DNA of 64,000 nucleotides from Streptomyces sp. NBC_00536 (GCF_036346295.1 NZ_CP107819.1:7998001-8062000); one strand, 5' to 3'. Shown: positions 36,776 through 45,457, counted from the stretch's first letter. Notes: generated by a model from the letters alone, not told the origin. Numbers and translations: made by a program.

Positions 36776-37951
36776 TCACGGGTACTGGAAGGTGATCTCC
36801 GGGTTCGCCGGTGACGGTCCGTCGAGCAGTGGTCGTGGGATGCCCTTCAGCTGAAGGTCGAAGAAGGACCCGAGGTAGTCGTGGGTGAGCTGCAGGCCGC
36901 GCGTAGGCGAGAGCGGCGTGGGCGGCTCGGGGAGGCCCGCCTGGGAGGCGAGCAACGGTACGTCCGTGAAGCTGCCGTGCTGGGCACCGGCGATGGTCAG
37001 CCAGCGCTTCCAGCCGTCCAGGCGCGTCCAGCCCTGAGTCCAGCTGGGGTCCTGGCCCGGGCTCTCGTCGGCCTGCGCGCCGAGCAACAGGAAGGGGCGG
37101 CCGCCCAGGCCGGTGGCCGGGATCGGTGCGAAGAGGGTGCCGTCCAGGTCGGCGCCGGCCCGCACCCGCCGGTCGGCGGCCATGGTCGCGGCGGCGGCGT
37201 CACCGCCGATGGAGTGGCCGGCCAGGCCGATCCGCCGGGGGTCGATCAGGCGGGCGTACGGCCAGGACGGGTGGCGGTCGGTCAACCGGTCGATGACGAA
37301 GGAGAGGTCCTTGGCGCGGCTGAGGGCCACGGCCTCCGGGCCGCCTGCCGGGGGCCGGTCGCAGATGACGCAGCCGGGCGTCCGGCCGTCGGGGAAGGTG
37401 ATCCCGGGCGCCTCGTAGGTGTGATCGACCAGCGCGACGACGTACCCGCGGCTGGTCAGGTCGACGGCGACGCTGGTCAGGGTGGCTCGCGGCATGGTGA
37501 GGCCGGGGGAGAGCAGGACCAGCGGGAACCGGCCGGGCGCCGGGCGTGCGTCGGTGTACGCCCAGCTGTGGGTGGCGCTGAGCGCTGGGGCGAGGTCGGC
37601 GGCGTTCGGGATGTGGTCCTGCCGCAGCCAGGCCAGGGCTCCCGCGGTCGTCATGTAGGGGGCGGGCCCGCCGGTCCCGGGGCGGGCGGGATAGAACAGG
37701 GAGACCATCAGCTGCCGGGGCCCGGCAGCCGGGACCCAGGGGTCCTGCCGGTGCGTGTCGACCAGGTGCAGTGTGTTGAGGCCGACTGTGAACGGGCCTG
37801 TTGGGTGGGGTAGTTCCGGGGTGAGGAGGGCTGGTGGCAGAGCTGCCGCGGTGGCGGCGGGCGGGCTGGCGGCCGTGGCCGCCCCGGCGATCGGCAGCGG
37901 GAGGACGAGCGCGAGCGCGGCGGCCAGCGCCGCGCGACGGAGTGTGGTCAT
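36776..37951 (-). CDS. Secreted alpha/beta hydrolase (PAF-acetylhydrolase/lipase-like)
   Basis: A 391-residue protein from ATG 37951. The first 28 residues are a signal peptide (RRAALAAALALVLPLPIAGA). The nucleophile elbow is IGLAGHSIGGDAAA, the oxyanion side RFPLVLLSPGL, the Asp lies in AGADLDGTLFAP and the His in AGAQHGSFTDVP. This layout fits bacterial PAF-acetylhydrolase-like and cutinase-like esterases acting on esters outside the cell. The substrate is not known. It is divergent from the NarL-type kinase gene and converges on the large lectin-like gene. Confidence 0.85.
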   Translation of the reverse strand: MTTLRRAALAAALALVLPLPIAGAATAASPPAATAAALPPALLTPELPHPTGPFTVGLNTLHLVDTHRQDPWVPAAGPRQLMVSLFYPARPGTGGPAPYMTTAGALAWLRQDHIPNAADLAPALSATHSWAYTDARPAPGRFPLVLLSPGLTMPRATLTSVAVDLTSRGYVVALVDHTYEAPGITFPDGRTPGCVICDRPPAGGPEAVALSRAKDLSFVIDRLTDRHPSWPYARLIDPRRIGLAGHSIGGDAAAATMAADRRVRAGADLDGTLFAPIPATGLGGRPFLLLGAQADESPGQDPSWTQGWTRLDGWKRWLTIAGAQHGSFTDVPLLASQAGLPEPPTPLSPTRGLQLTHDYLGSFFDLQLKGIPRPLLDGPSPANPEITFQYP

Positions 37952-38097
37952 GCCCAGGAAGCTAGGCCGCGCACCCGGCTCCTGACGCCAGCTCAGGGGC
38001 GGACCGGTGGGACGGGCCGGTCCCCTTGCGGGCGTACGCCCACGGGTGGACGCCCGGCGGTGGTGGGGGTGGCTACGATCCCGAGGTGGATCACGTG

Positions 38098-39309
38098 ATG
38101 CCGAGTCCCCCGTTGCTGGGACGGTTGCCGTCGGGTGTGTGGACGGCCTTGTGCTGGTGCGCCGCCGCGCTGTTCGCACTCCTGCTGTTCGCCACGACGA
38201 CGTACCGGATGGCGCCGCTCCACCCGCACCCGGGCGTGCGTCAGCCGGTGCTCCTGGGGCTCGTGCTGGAGGTGGGACTGGCCGTCGTCCTGGCGCTGGC
38301 GATCGGCTGGGCCCGTCGGCGGCCGCTGCTGGTGTTCGGGGTGCTCCTGGCCGAATCGGTGGTGATGTTGGCGCTCGGCGTGAAGACATGGCCGCTCTTT
38401 CTGGCGATGGACGGCCTGGTCTGTTACATCGCGGTCGTGCGTCCGCGCCGGATCGCTGTCGCGGCCGCCATCACCGAGCTGGCGGTGTGGTCCGGCGAAT
38501 GGCTGGCGGTCAGCCACGGGCAGGATGTGTTCAGCGATTTCCTCAGCACCCTGCTGGCCGTCGCGGCGAGCGTCGTGATCCCCTGGACGATCGGCAACTC
38601 GATCCGTCAGCAACGCCTCTACAGCCAGGCTTTGCGCGCGCAGGCCGCCACCCAGGCGGTCACGGCCGAACGGTTACGGATCGCCCGCGAGCTGCACGAC
38701 ATGGTCGCCCACAGCGTCGGCGTCATCGCGATCCAGGCCGGCGCGGCGCGCCTGGTCCTCGACACCCAGCCGGCCGGAGCGCGCAAGGCGCTGGACGCCA
38801 TCGAGGTCACCAGCCGCGAAACGCTGGCCGGCCTGCGCCGCATGCTGGTCTCGCTGCGTCGTGCGGAGGCAGGGGAAGCCGGGGAGGAGGGGGAGCGTAC
38901 GGGTACGGTGAACGGCTCTCCGGCAGCGGGCCTGGAGGCCGTCGACCAGTTGGCGGGGAGGACGGCGGACGCCGGCGTCCGGGTCGAGGTCCGCTGGCTG
39001 GGGCAACGGCGCCCGATACCCCCCGAGATCGACCTCGCCGCCTTCCGTATCATCCAGGAGGCGGTCACCAACGCCGTGCGCCATTCCGGCACCGACCGCT
39101 GCCGGGTGTCCGTGGAGTACGGGGACGAGGAGCTGGCCATCGAGATCGTCGACGACGGGCGCGGCGGGTCGCGCGGTGACGTGACGACGGGGGGAACCGG
39201 TTTCGGGATCCCCGGGATGCGCGAGCGGGTCGCCCTGCTGAACGGCCGCTTCAGCGCGGGGCCCGGACCCGAGGGCGGCTTCCGGGTGTCGGCGAGGCTG
39301 CCCGCATGA
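38098..39309 (+). CDS. NarL-family sensor histidine kinase
   Basis: A 403-residue kinase. ATG 38098 has GAGGTGG about 8 nt upstream (GTG 38095 is equally possible). Four to six N-terminal spans occupy residues 10-165 with no extracellular domain. The HisKA_3 motif is RIARELHDMVAHSVGVI with the phospho-His, and the ATPase shows FRIIQEAVTNAVRHSG, VDDGRGG and TGFGIPGMRER. The codon for Leu193, just before the phospho-His helix, is TTA, so bldA is needed. The stop overlaps the regulator start (ATGA). Confidence 0.92.
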   Translation: MPSPPLLGRLPSGVWTALCWCAAALFALLLFATTTYRMAPLHPHPGVRQPVLLGLVLEVGLAVVLALAIGWARRRPLLVFGVLLAESVVMLALGVKTWPLFLAMDGLVCYIAVVRPRRIAVAAAITELAVWSGEWLAVSHGQDVFSDFLSTLLAVAASVVIPWTIGNSIRQQRLYSQALRAQAATQAVTAERLRIARELHDMVAHSVGVIAIQAGAARLVLDTQPAGARKALDAIEVTSRETLAGLRRMLVSLRRAEAGEAGEEGERTGTVNGSPAAGLEAVDQLAGRTADAGVRVEVRWLGQRRPIPPEIDLAAFRIIQEAVTNAVRHSGTDRCRVSVEYGDEELAIEIVDDGRGGSRGDVTTGGTGFGIPGMRERVALLNGRFSAGPGPEGGFRVSARLPA

Positions 39310-39962
39310 CGATCCGCGTCGTGCTCGCCGACGATCAGGAGCTGATACGTGCCGGGCTGAGCATGGTCATCACCGACATCCCCGACATCGAGATCGTAGG
39401 CGAGGCCGGAACGGGTGCGCGGGCCGTTGAGCTGGCCGCGGAGCTGCGGCCCGACGTCGTGGTGATGGACATCCGCATGCCCGTCATGGACGGCATCGAA
39501 GCCACCCTGGCGATCACCCACACGGCCACACCGCCGCGCGTACTCATGCTCACCACGTTCGACGACGACGAGAACGTCTACGCCTCGCTGCGGGCCGGCG
39601 CGAGCGGATTCCTGGTCAAGGACATGGCGCTGGTGGACATCGTCGCGGCGATCCGCGTGGTGGCCGGCGGCGACGCGTTGATCGCGCCGAGCGTCACCAG
39701 CCGCCTCATCGCCGACATCACCAGCCGGCCCAACCCCTCCCCGCCGAGGAGGGAGATCACCGGCCTCACCCAACGTGAACACGAGGTACTGGTCCTGGTC
39801 GGGAGCGGCATGTCCAACGGCGAGATCGCCGCCCACCTTTTCATCGGCCTCGCCACCGCGAAGACCCACGTGGCCCGCCTGCTGACCAAACTCGACGCCC
39901 GCGACCGCGTCCAACTCGTCATCGCGGCTTACGAGGCGGGGCTGGTTCCGCCGAGGGGATGA
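39306..39962 (+). CDS. NarL/FixJ-family response regulator
   Basis: A 218-residue regulator. The receiver domain has VLADDQELIRAGL, phosphoacceptor D55 in VVVMDIRMPVMDG, and LMLTTFDDDE. The C-terminal LuxR-type HTH is LTQREHEVLVLVGSGMSNGEIAAHL followed by ATAKTHVARLLTKL. It is co-translated with the kinase at 38098. It lies next to the secreted hydrolase gene, which could be a target, although no specific site was found. Confidence 0.95.
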   Translation: MTIRVVLADDQELIRAGLSMVITDIPDIEIVGEAGTGARAVELAAELRPDVVVMDIRMPVMDGIEATLAITHTATPPRVLMLTTFDDDENVYASLRAGASGFLVKDMALVDIVAAIRVVAGGDALIAPSVTSRLIADITSRPNPSPPRREITGLTQREHEVLVLVGSGMSNGEIAAHLFIGLATAKTHVARLLTKLDARDRVQLVIAAYEAGLVPPRG

Positions 39963-40160
39963 GCCCTGGCCGGTCCGGCTCTCCGCAAGCCGCCGAAGCG
40001 AAGCGGGGCGGTCCCGGCGTGTGCCGAGGCCGAGGCCACTTCGGCGCCGAGGCTCGGGCGGACAAGGGCACTGTCCACACTTCTGACAGCAACTCCGGTT
40101 TTCCGTTCCTACGAGGCGACAGCAGCAGCCAGACACGGTCACAGCGGGAGGAACGACCAC

Positions 40161-40249
40161 GGCGTGCTCCCCGCATGTGCAGGGAGCATGAAGTCCTCCG
40201 TCGCCAGGCTTCGCCGCCAGAGGGGTCATCCCCGCGCGTGTGGGGAGCA
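40161..40249 (-). CRISPR. Relic CRISPR array: two repeats, one 33-nt spacer (type I-E-like)
   Basis: The repeat at 40222-40249 (GGTCATCCCCGCGCGTGTGG core) closely matches the Streptomyces type I-E repeat. A degenerate copy at 40161-40188 agrees at about 21 of 28 positions. The start-to-start distance is exactly 61 nt, the I-E period. Read in crRNA direction the array is on the minus strand, with the leader at higher coordinates. No cas gene is in the window. The first copy is decayed. Confidence 0.7.
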
Positions 40250-40303
40250 GGCTCGGTGACCTGCAACGTTACTCGGCGAGCGGGCCGTTTGGAGCACTTC
40301 TAC
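40250..40303 (-). other. CRISPR leader-like sequence shared with 53582
   Basis: Immediately beside the better repeat. The stretch GGCTCGGTGACCTGCAACG continuing to GAGCACTTC at 40303 is almost identical to the sequence beside the array at 53493. Being upstream of the repeat on the crRNA strand, it fits a leader. Confidence 0.6.
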
Positions 40304-40514
40304 AGACTCCGGCATTCCGGGATATCTAGGAAATGCTCACACCTGAGGCGCGCGGCTCCGCCAGGTCAGGCACTGTCGCTCAATGCTGGCCCAGGCCAGC
40401 ATCGGTCAAAGCGAGCACGGGAAAGGGACGGCTGGGCAGGCACCCGTCCTGAGGCCCTGCCACCATGTGGCCCTCATCGAGGCAAGTCCTCGCCCCGCCC
40501 TACCCCCACGGAAC

Positions 40515-40602
40515 CCCCCGTCTCCCAGGACCGGGCCGCCGCGAGGTCCGGGGTCGTGCCCACCGACGCGTACCTGAACCCGTCCCATTCCTCCAGTACT
40601 CC
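40515..40602 (-). pseudogene. DUF6087 C-terminal remnant
   Basis: About 29 codons (VLEEWDGFRYASVGTTPDLA and AARSWETGG) match the C-terminus of the DUF6087-like gene at 53714-53998. The N-terminal part is not recognisable upstream. With the leader and CRISPR relic this repeats the layout at 53.5-54.0 kb, although the spacing from repeat to remnant is about 120 nt longer here. Confidence 0.6.
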
Positions 40603-40919
40603 GGCGTCCCTACTGGTGGACTGCGGCCCAGTCAGGAGTGCACTGATGGCGTTCCGGTATGGAGGAAGGCCGATTCTCCGCAGGCTGCGACTCTCGCGGG
40701 TGCTGAGCCCTCGTCCATGTCCATGTCCAGGAAAGCTCTGCGCACACAGCGGGAGAAAGGAGACCGCGCTCGCAGGCCCGCCTCGCACCCACGGACTGCG
40801 TGAGCGGCTCGGGCGGGACGGTCGGCGTGGCGGGCCGTGGGCGTGGCGGGCGTAGCCCATGGCGGCTCAGAAGAGGCTGCCGGCCGTCCGCTATCGGGCG
40901 GCCGTTCTCATCGCGGCCC
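40603..40919. other. Gene-free stretch
   Basis: No convincing gene. Short fragments such as CTCGTCCATGTCCATGTCC look like decay. It forms part of the 957-nt region from 39963 to 40919 that holds only the CRISPR and DUF6087 relics. Confidence 0.4.
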
Positions 40920-41687
40920 TCAAGGAGTGGTTGTGATGGCTTCGTCTCGCCCAGGTGGAGTGTGGGTAGCGAGGAGTTCCCGCAGGAGTTGCACGACGAG
41001 ATCGGGCTGGCCCACGAACGGGGAGTGGCCGGTGTGCCATTCGCGTACGTCGGTGCAGCGCGAGGCCATCGTCCGCTGGAGGCCTGGGTCGATGGCCCGG
41101 TCCTGTGCGCAGACGACGTAGGTGGAGGGGGTGTGCTTCCAGGCCTGGTGGTCCGGGACTCCTCGTCCGCAGCCGGGGGCTTGCGTACGCAGTAGGCCGG
41201 CCGCCCGGGTGGCGAGGGGTTCGGGGCAGTCGCCGTAGAGGGCATCGATGGCGCGGTCGGGGTGGAGGCTGGTCGAGCCGTCGGGTTCACGGACGATCGC
41301 GTCCTGGAGCTGCGGGGACGCGCCGCCCAGACCGGCCGCGCTCTCACCGGCATCCGGCACGAAGGCGGCCAGGTAGACCAGGTGCCCCGCGCCGCGCACC
41401 CCTGTGATCACCGACCCTCCGTAGGAGTGGCCGAGCACGAGCGGTGGCTCCGGCAGTGCGTCGATGACGGCTTGGACAGCGGCTGTATCAGCGGAGAGCG
41501 AGCCTCGGTGGAGTTCGGGAACGACGACCTCGCTTCCCGTGGCCCGCAACCGTTCCGCCACCACGGCGAAGTGCTCGGGACGGTGATAGAGGCCGTGAAC
41601 GAGCACCACTGCGGCCAACTCGTCCGCCCCCTCGGATCGACACCAGGGCAACGAGCGTAACTCCGGACGCGGGCCCTCCTTTGCCAT
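40920..41687 (-). CDS. Alpha/beta-fold hydrolase
   Basis: A 255-residue protein from ATG 41687. The motifs are AVVLVHGLYHRPEHF (oxyanion), LVLGHSYGGSVI (nucleophile elbow GHSYG), YVVCAQDRAID (acid) and WHTGHSPFVGQP (His), so the triad is complete. It matches the short esterase/methylesterase-like group annotated simply as alpha/beta hydrolase. Leu10 is encoded by TTA. The first 280 nt overlap the open frame of the upstream methyltransferase, which is in another frame. Confidence 0.85.
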   Translation of the reverse strand: MAKEGPRPELRSLPWCRSEGADELAAVVLVHGLYHRPEHFAVVAERLRATGSEVVVPELHRGSLSADTAAVQAVIDALPEPPLVLGHSYGGSVITGVRGAGHLVYLAAFVPDAGESAAGLGGASPQLQDAIVREPDGSTSLHPDRAIDALYGDCPEPLATRAAGLLRTQAPGCGRGVPDHQAWKHTPSTYVVCAQDRAIDPGLQRTMASRCTDVREWHTGHSPFVGQPDLVVQLLRELLATHTPPGRDEAITTTP

Positions 41688-42355
41688 GCCGCCGCCTTGG
41701 CGGTGATCAGAAGGGTGCCCAGGGCGGTGGCGTCCGGGTCGGGAAGGACCTCGGCGCTGACGTCGGCGAAGCCGTGGCGCTTGAGGAGGTCCGTCCACTG
41801 TTCGGGGGTGTGCTGCCAGCGCAGGACGGTCAGCTCTGGCTCCCGGCCCTCCAGCCACTTGCCGCCCATCTGCTGGGCGCCGTACTGGCCCACGATCGGC
41901 TCGCGGTGGGAGAAGGCCAAGATGCCGCCGGGGGTGAGGCGTCGGGCGACTCGGGGGAGCAGTTCATCGGGGTCGGTGAACCAGACGGCGCCCCAGGTGG
42001 AGTAGATCGCGTCCCACAGGCGCACGTCCTCGTCGAGGAAGGCGCAGGCTTCGGCGTGGACGAACTCCAGGCCCGGGGTATCGTTCCAGAACTCCCGGGC
42101 GCGGCCGGTCTGGACCGCGGAGAAGTCCACCGCGACGACCTCGACGCCGGTCCGGGCCAGGTGGGCCGCGTTCTCTCCCTCGGCCGGCCCCAGGTCCAAG
42201 GCGGTCTTCAGGGTCCCCAGGATCTCGGCGCCGGGGCCTGAGCCGGGCAGGCCGGTCCACTCGAAGCGTTCTGCGGCCGGGCGCTGCTGGGGTTCCTCGC
42301 CGCGGTGGGGGCGGTACTTGTCCCAGTATTCGGCGGGGGTCCGGGGTATGCCCAT
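41408..42355 (-). CDS. Class I SAM-dependent methyltransferase, apparently missing its normal stop
   Basis: ATG 42355 starts a methyltransferase with ALDLGPAEGENAAHLARTGV (motif I), VVAVDFSAVQ (motif II region), AIYSTWGAVWFTDPDELLP and a typical C-terminal RHGFADVSAEVL then LGTLLITAKAA near 41700. At that point a methyltransferase would normally end. The frame stays open to 41408, but the last 95 residues are the out-of-frame reading of the hydrolase N-terminus and look non-native. A lost stop or frameshift near 41690 is the simplest reading. The SAM fold itself is complete. Confidence 0.75.
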   Translation of the reverse strand: MGIPRTPAEYWDKYRPHRGEEPQQRPAAERFEWTGLPGSGPGAEILGTLKTALDLGPAEGENAAHLARTGVEVVAVDFSAVQTGRAREFWNDTPGLEFVHAEACAFLDEDVRLWDAIYSTWGAVWFTDPDELLPRVARRLTPGGILAFSHREPIVGQYGAQQMGGKWLEGREPELTVLRWQHTPEQWTDLLKRHGFADVSAEVLPDPDATALGTLLITAKAAAWQRRARVRSYARCPGVDPRGRTSWPQWCSFTASITVPSTSPWWRNGCGPREARSSFPNSTEARSPLIQPLSKPSSTHCRSHRSCSATPTEGR

Positions 42356-42415
42356 CTCGGCGCCACCGTGGGCGCCCGGGCGGCGCGTTGGGACACGCTC
42401 AGCCGAAGCTCGTGA

Positions 42416-43894
42416 TCAATCCGTCTGGGCCAGCGGCAGGCGGACGACGAGGCGGGCGCCCTGCCTGGAGTCCGTGAAGTCCGTGGAGTGCGTGGAGTGC
42501 GTCGGGTCCTCCGCTGTCAGGGTGCCGCCGTGATGGGCGGTCAGGTCGCGGGCGATGGCGAGGCCCAGGCCGGCTCCGCCGTGGTCGCGGCTGCGGGCGT
42601 CGTCGAGGCGGGTGAAGCGTTCGAAGGCCCGCTCGCGGTCGGCCGGCGGGATGCCCGGACCGTCGTCGGTGACCTCCAGTACGGCGGTGCGCCCGCCTGG
42701 CCCGCTGGTTGTTCGCAGGACTACGTCCACGCGCCCGTCGGCGAAGCGCTGGGCGTTGTCGAGCAGGTTGGTGACCACCCGGGTGAGCCACAGCTCGCTG
42801 CCGAGCACCTCGATGCCCTCGGCCAGGTCCGTACGTACGGGGACCCGGTCGCCCAGGCGGGACTCCGTGGCGTCGCGCACCAGGGAGGCCAGGTCCAGCC
42901 GGACGGTCGGCGCCGGCTGCGCCGCGTCGATGCGGGCGAGCAGGAGGAGGTCGACGGTGAGCTGCTGCAACCGCTCGATGTCTTCGAGGGCTCCGCTGAT
43001 CAGCTCGGGCCACAGCTCGGGATCCCGTACGGCCAGGGCCACCTCCAGCTGGGTGCGCAGGACGGTGATCGGGCTGCGCAGTTCGTGCGAGGCGTCGGCG
43101 ATGAACTGGCGCTGGCGGGCGCCGGAGGACTCCAGCCGGTCCAGGGTGGCGTTCATGGTCTGCGCGAGCCGCGCGATCTCGTCGTGCGTGGGCGGCACCG
43201 GGACCCGGCGGTGCAGGTCGCGGTCGGTGATCTCGGCGACCTCGGCGCGTATCGCCTCGACCGGCCCGAGCGCCCGGCCGGTGACCCACCAGGTGACCAT
43301 CGCGACGGTGGCGAGGAGCAGGGGACCTCCGATGGCGAGGGCGGCCGTGGTGGTGTCGTCGGCGGCCTCGGCTTCGCGCAGCGAGGTGCCCGCGTAGACG
43401 GTGACCAAGCCCTGCGGGGTGTCCGTGGTGATCTGGACGACCCGCTGGTGGTGCTCGCCGCCGAGCGGGCGGACCCGCCAGGTGTGGAAGAGCGTGCCCG
43501 GGCGCTGCGGGTTCGCGGTTCGGATCGGCTGTGTCCCGGCGAGGTTCGGGCTGGCGAGCAGGACGCGGCCGTCCGCGCTCACCACCTGGACGAAGTCGGC
43601 GCCGTGGGCGGGCGGACGTACCTGGTCCAGCTTTCCGTCGGCGGCGAGCTGCGCGACGGTGAGGGCCTGCCGTTCGGCGTCGTCCTCGGCGTTGCGCATC
43701 AGGTTGGCTCCGAGGAACCCGAGCAGGGCGTACGAGGCGATCGCCAGGGCCGCCGCCACGACGGCGCAGGCACCCACGGTGGCACGGGCCCGGACCGTGG
43801 TGGGCCACAGCCGACGGAGGGGGCCGTGGACGCGGAGTGGAAGGGGTAGGCGGGACAGGCGGGACAGGTGGCGGCGGGCCGCGGGTTCAGCCAC
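42416..43894 (-). CDS. Sensor histidine kinase (HisKA type)
   Basis: A 492-residue kinase from GTG 43894, overlapping the regulator stop by 8 nt. Spans occur near residues 35-58 (GACAVVAAALAIASYALLGF) and 200-222, enclosing an extracellular domain of about 140 residues. HAMP follows (RALGPVEAIRAEVAEI). The phosphoacceptor His is in IADASHELRSPITVLR; the ATPase has NLLDNAQRFADG, VTDDGPGIPP and GAGLGLAIARDL. The last 25 residues include a Thr/Ser/His/Asp-rich repeat (THSTHSTDFTDS). Confidence 0.92.
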   Translation of the reverse strand: MAEPAARRHLSRLSRLPLPLRVHGPLRRLWPTTVRARATVGACAVVAAALAIASYALLGFLGANLMRNAEDDAERQALTVAQLAADGKLDQVRPPAHGADFVQVVSADGRVLLASPNLAGTQPIRTANPQRPGTLFHTWRVRPLGGEHHQRVVQITTDTPQGLVTVYAGTSLREAEAADDTTTAALAIGGPLLLATVAMVTWWVTGRALGPVEAIRAEVAEITDRDLHRRVPVPPTHDEIARLAQTMNATLDRLESSGARQRQFIADASHELRSPITVLRTQLEVALAVRDPELWPELISGALEDIERLQQLTVDLLLLARIDAAQPAPTVRLDLASLVRDATESRLGDRVPVRTDLAEGIEVLGSELWLTRVVTNLLDNAQRFADGRVDVVLRTTSGPGGRTAVLEVTDDGPGIPPADRERAFERFTRLDDARSRDHGGAGLGLAIARDLTAHHGGTLTAEDPTHSTHSTDFTDSRQGARLVVRLPLAQTD

Positions 43895-44564
43895 CGTCGG
43901 CCGCCAGTCGGTAGCCCGCACCCCGTACGGTCTCCAGCGCGGCCCGGCCGAAGGGGGCGTCGATCTTCCGGCGCACCGCGCTGATGTGTACCTCGACGAC
44001 GTTCGGGTCGCCGTCGAAGGCGCTGTCCCACACCTGGTCGAGGATCTCCCGCTTGGGCACCACCTCACCGGCGTGCCGGGCGAGGTACTCCAGCACCGCG
44101 AACTCCCTCGCCGTCAGCCGGATCTCCGTACCGGCGCGGGAACAGGAGTGCCGGGCCGGGTCCAGGACCAGGTCGCCGAGGGTCGTGATCTCCGGGCGCC
44201 TGCGCCCCGTACGCCGTCCCAGCGCGCGGAGCCGGGCGACCAGGACGAGGTAGGAGAACGGCTTGGAGAGGAAGTCGTCGGCCCCGGTGTCCAGGGCCTC
44301 CGCCTCGTCGTACTCGCCGTCCTTGGCCGTGAGCATCAGGATGCCCGACTCGTTTCCGGCCGCGCGGAGGCGTGAGCAGACCCGGTAGCCGTTCAGGCCG
44401 GGCAGCATGATGTCGAGCACGATCAGGTCGTAGTCGTGTTCGGAGGCCATCCACAGGCCCTGCGGCCCGTCGTGGGCGACGTCCACGACGAACCCTTCGG
44501 CCTGAAGCCCCCGCTGCAGGGCCAGGGCCAGCCGTCGTTCGTCCTCCACCACCAGTACGCGCAT
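43887..44564 (-). CDS. OmpR-family response regulator
   Basis: A 225-residue regulator from ATG 44564. The receiver shows VVEDERRLA, phosphoacceptor D51 in LIVLDIMLPGLNG, LTAKDGEYDE and the SKPFSY lysine. The winged helix has IRLTAREFAVLEYLARHAGE and NVVEVHISAVRRKID. It is encoded with the kinase at 42416 and divergent from the PepSY-like gene, with a 24-bp palindrome and three CTTCAG repeats in between. Confidence 0.95.
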   Translation of the reverse strand: MRVLVVEDERRLALALQRGLQAEGFVVDVAHDGPQGLWMASEHDYDLIVLDIMLPGLNGYRVCSRLRAAGNESGILMLTAKDGEYDEAEALDTGADDFLSKPFSYLVLVARLRALGRRTGRRRPEITTLGDLVLDPARHSCSRAGTEIRLTAREFAVLEYLARHAGEVVPKREILDQVWDSAFDGDPNVVEVHISAVRRKIDAPFGRAALETVRGAGYRLAADGG

Positions 44565-44594
44565 GCCCACCAGGGTCTCAGGCCGGTCGGAAGC

Positions 44595-44635
44595 CCAGCT
44601 GAAGAGGTCTTCAGCTGGCTTCAGGTGGGCTTCAG
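44595..44635. promoter_or_regulatory. 24-bp palindrome plus CTTCAG direct repeats, probable response-regulator site
   Basis: CCAGCTGAAGA-GG-TCTTCAGCTGG (44595-44618) is a perfect palindrome. CTTCAG occurs at 44609, 44619 and 44630, spaced 10 and 11 nt, which is the one-helical-turn phasing of OmpR-type boxes. The block lies 30 nt upstream of the regulator start and 65 nt upstream of ATG 44701. Confidence 0.7.
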
Positions 44636-44700
44636 TATCCACGCCGCATGCTCTGCACCGAGCCGGGTGCGGTGCCCGGTTGTGCACGAGGAGCACCACT

Positions 44701-45375
44701 ATGTCTGAAGTTTTCCCGCCGTCCGAGCCGTCTGAGTCGTCTGAGCAGCCCGTGCAGTCCGAGCAGGCCGTGCAGTCCCTGCAGTCCGAAGGCGTCCCGG
44801 AGGCCGGTGGCCGCACGCGCCGGGGCATGGGTCGCCTGGTACCCCGGCGTCGCGGCGCCCGCTGGGCGGCGGTCGGCGCGGCCGTGGTCCTCGTGGGCGG
44901 CGGGGCGGCTGCCGCGGCCGTGGTCGAGCGCCACCACGAGCACGAGGGCAAGCTCTCGGTCTCCCGTGCCGACTCGGACCACGAGAACGGGCAGAACGGC
45001 GAGCACGGCGAGAACGGTGACGGGCGCGGTCCTGGTGGCCACGGCGGCAAGGACGGGCGCCGTGGGGGCAAGCCCGGAGAGATGCAGCAGCGCGGCGAGC
45101 GGGGCTACGGCGCCGGCGCCGGCGCGTGGAACGGCAAGGGTCTGAAGGCGGCCCCCGCGCCGCTCCCGGCCCTGCCCCTCTCCCAGGCCGCGGACAAGGC
45201 CGCCGCGGCGGTGACCGGCGGCAAGGTCGAGAGCCTGCGCGTGGTCGGCCAGGACGGCGGCGGCAGCGCGTGGCTGGCCGTGGTCATCGGTCCGGACGGC
45301 GTCCGCCACAGCGTCACCGTGTCCGGCGCCGACGGCACGGTCACCGGCAACACCGTCATGGGCGCCGCCCAGTAG
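44701..45375 (+). CDS. PepSY-domain-like anchored protein
   Basis: A 224-residue protein; ATG 44701 has a GAGGAG site. The cytoplasmic N-terminus is Ser/Glu/Gln-rich (SEPSESSEQPVQSEQ) then basic. A single span (WAAVGAAVVLVGGGAAAAAVV, about 59-79) leads to a His/Glu/Asn/Gly-rich linker. The C-terminus has LSQAADKAAAAVTGGKVESLR, then WLAVVIGPDGVRHSVTVSG, which fits a PepSY unit. Such proteins often inhibit extracellular proteases or sense metals; the His-rich linker could bind divalent metal, but this is inference. Expression is probably controlled by the divergent OmpR-type regulator. Confidence 0.75.
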   Translation: MSEVFPPSEPSESSEQPVQSEQAVQSLQSEGVPEAGGRTRRGMGRLVPRRRGARWAAVGAAVVLVGGGAAAAAVVERHHEHEGKLSVSRADSDHENGQNGEHGENGDGRGPGGHGGKDGRRGGKPGEMQQRGERGYGAGAGAWNGKGLKAAPAPLPALPLSQAADKAAAAVTGGKVESLRVVGQDGGGSAWLAVVIGPDGVRHSVTVSGADGTVTGNTVMGAAQ

Positions 45376-45412
45376 CTGAACGGGGCCGGGCCATGCCCTG
45401 AGCTCACCTGTC

Positions 45413-45457
45413 GTGCCGCCGGACCGAGATTCCCTTGGGGGGACGGTCCGGCGGCAC
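45413..45457. terminator. Strong hairpin between convergent genes
   Basis: A 14-bp perfect stem, GTGCCGCCGGACCG (45413-45426) with CGGTCCGGCGGCAC (45444-45457), 17-nt loop. It follows the PepSY-like gene and the TetR gene converges on it, so it may terminate both. Confidence 0.8.

Noticed and set aside
40250..40500. tRNA or small RNA gene in the gene-free stretch
   Set aside because: No cloverleaf or anticodon arm could be built; the conserved part is explained as CRISPR leader.
40406..40588. Short gene beginning MGRVQVR, also at 53601-53801
   Set aside because: Both are conserved because they are the out-of-frame reading of the DUF6087 segment and its remnant; they are shadows.
42399..43808. 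Long open frame inside the histidine kinase
   Set aside because: Arg/Ala/Pro-rich shadow of the kinase gene; the kinase frame has all catalytic motifs.
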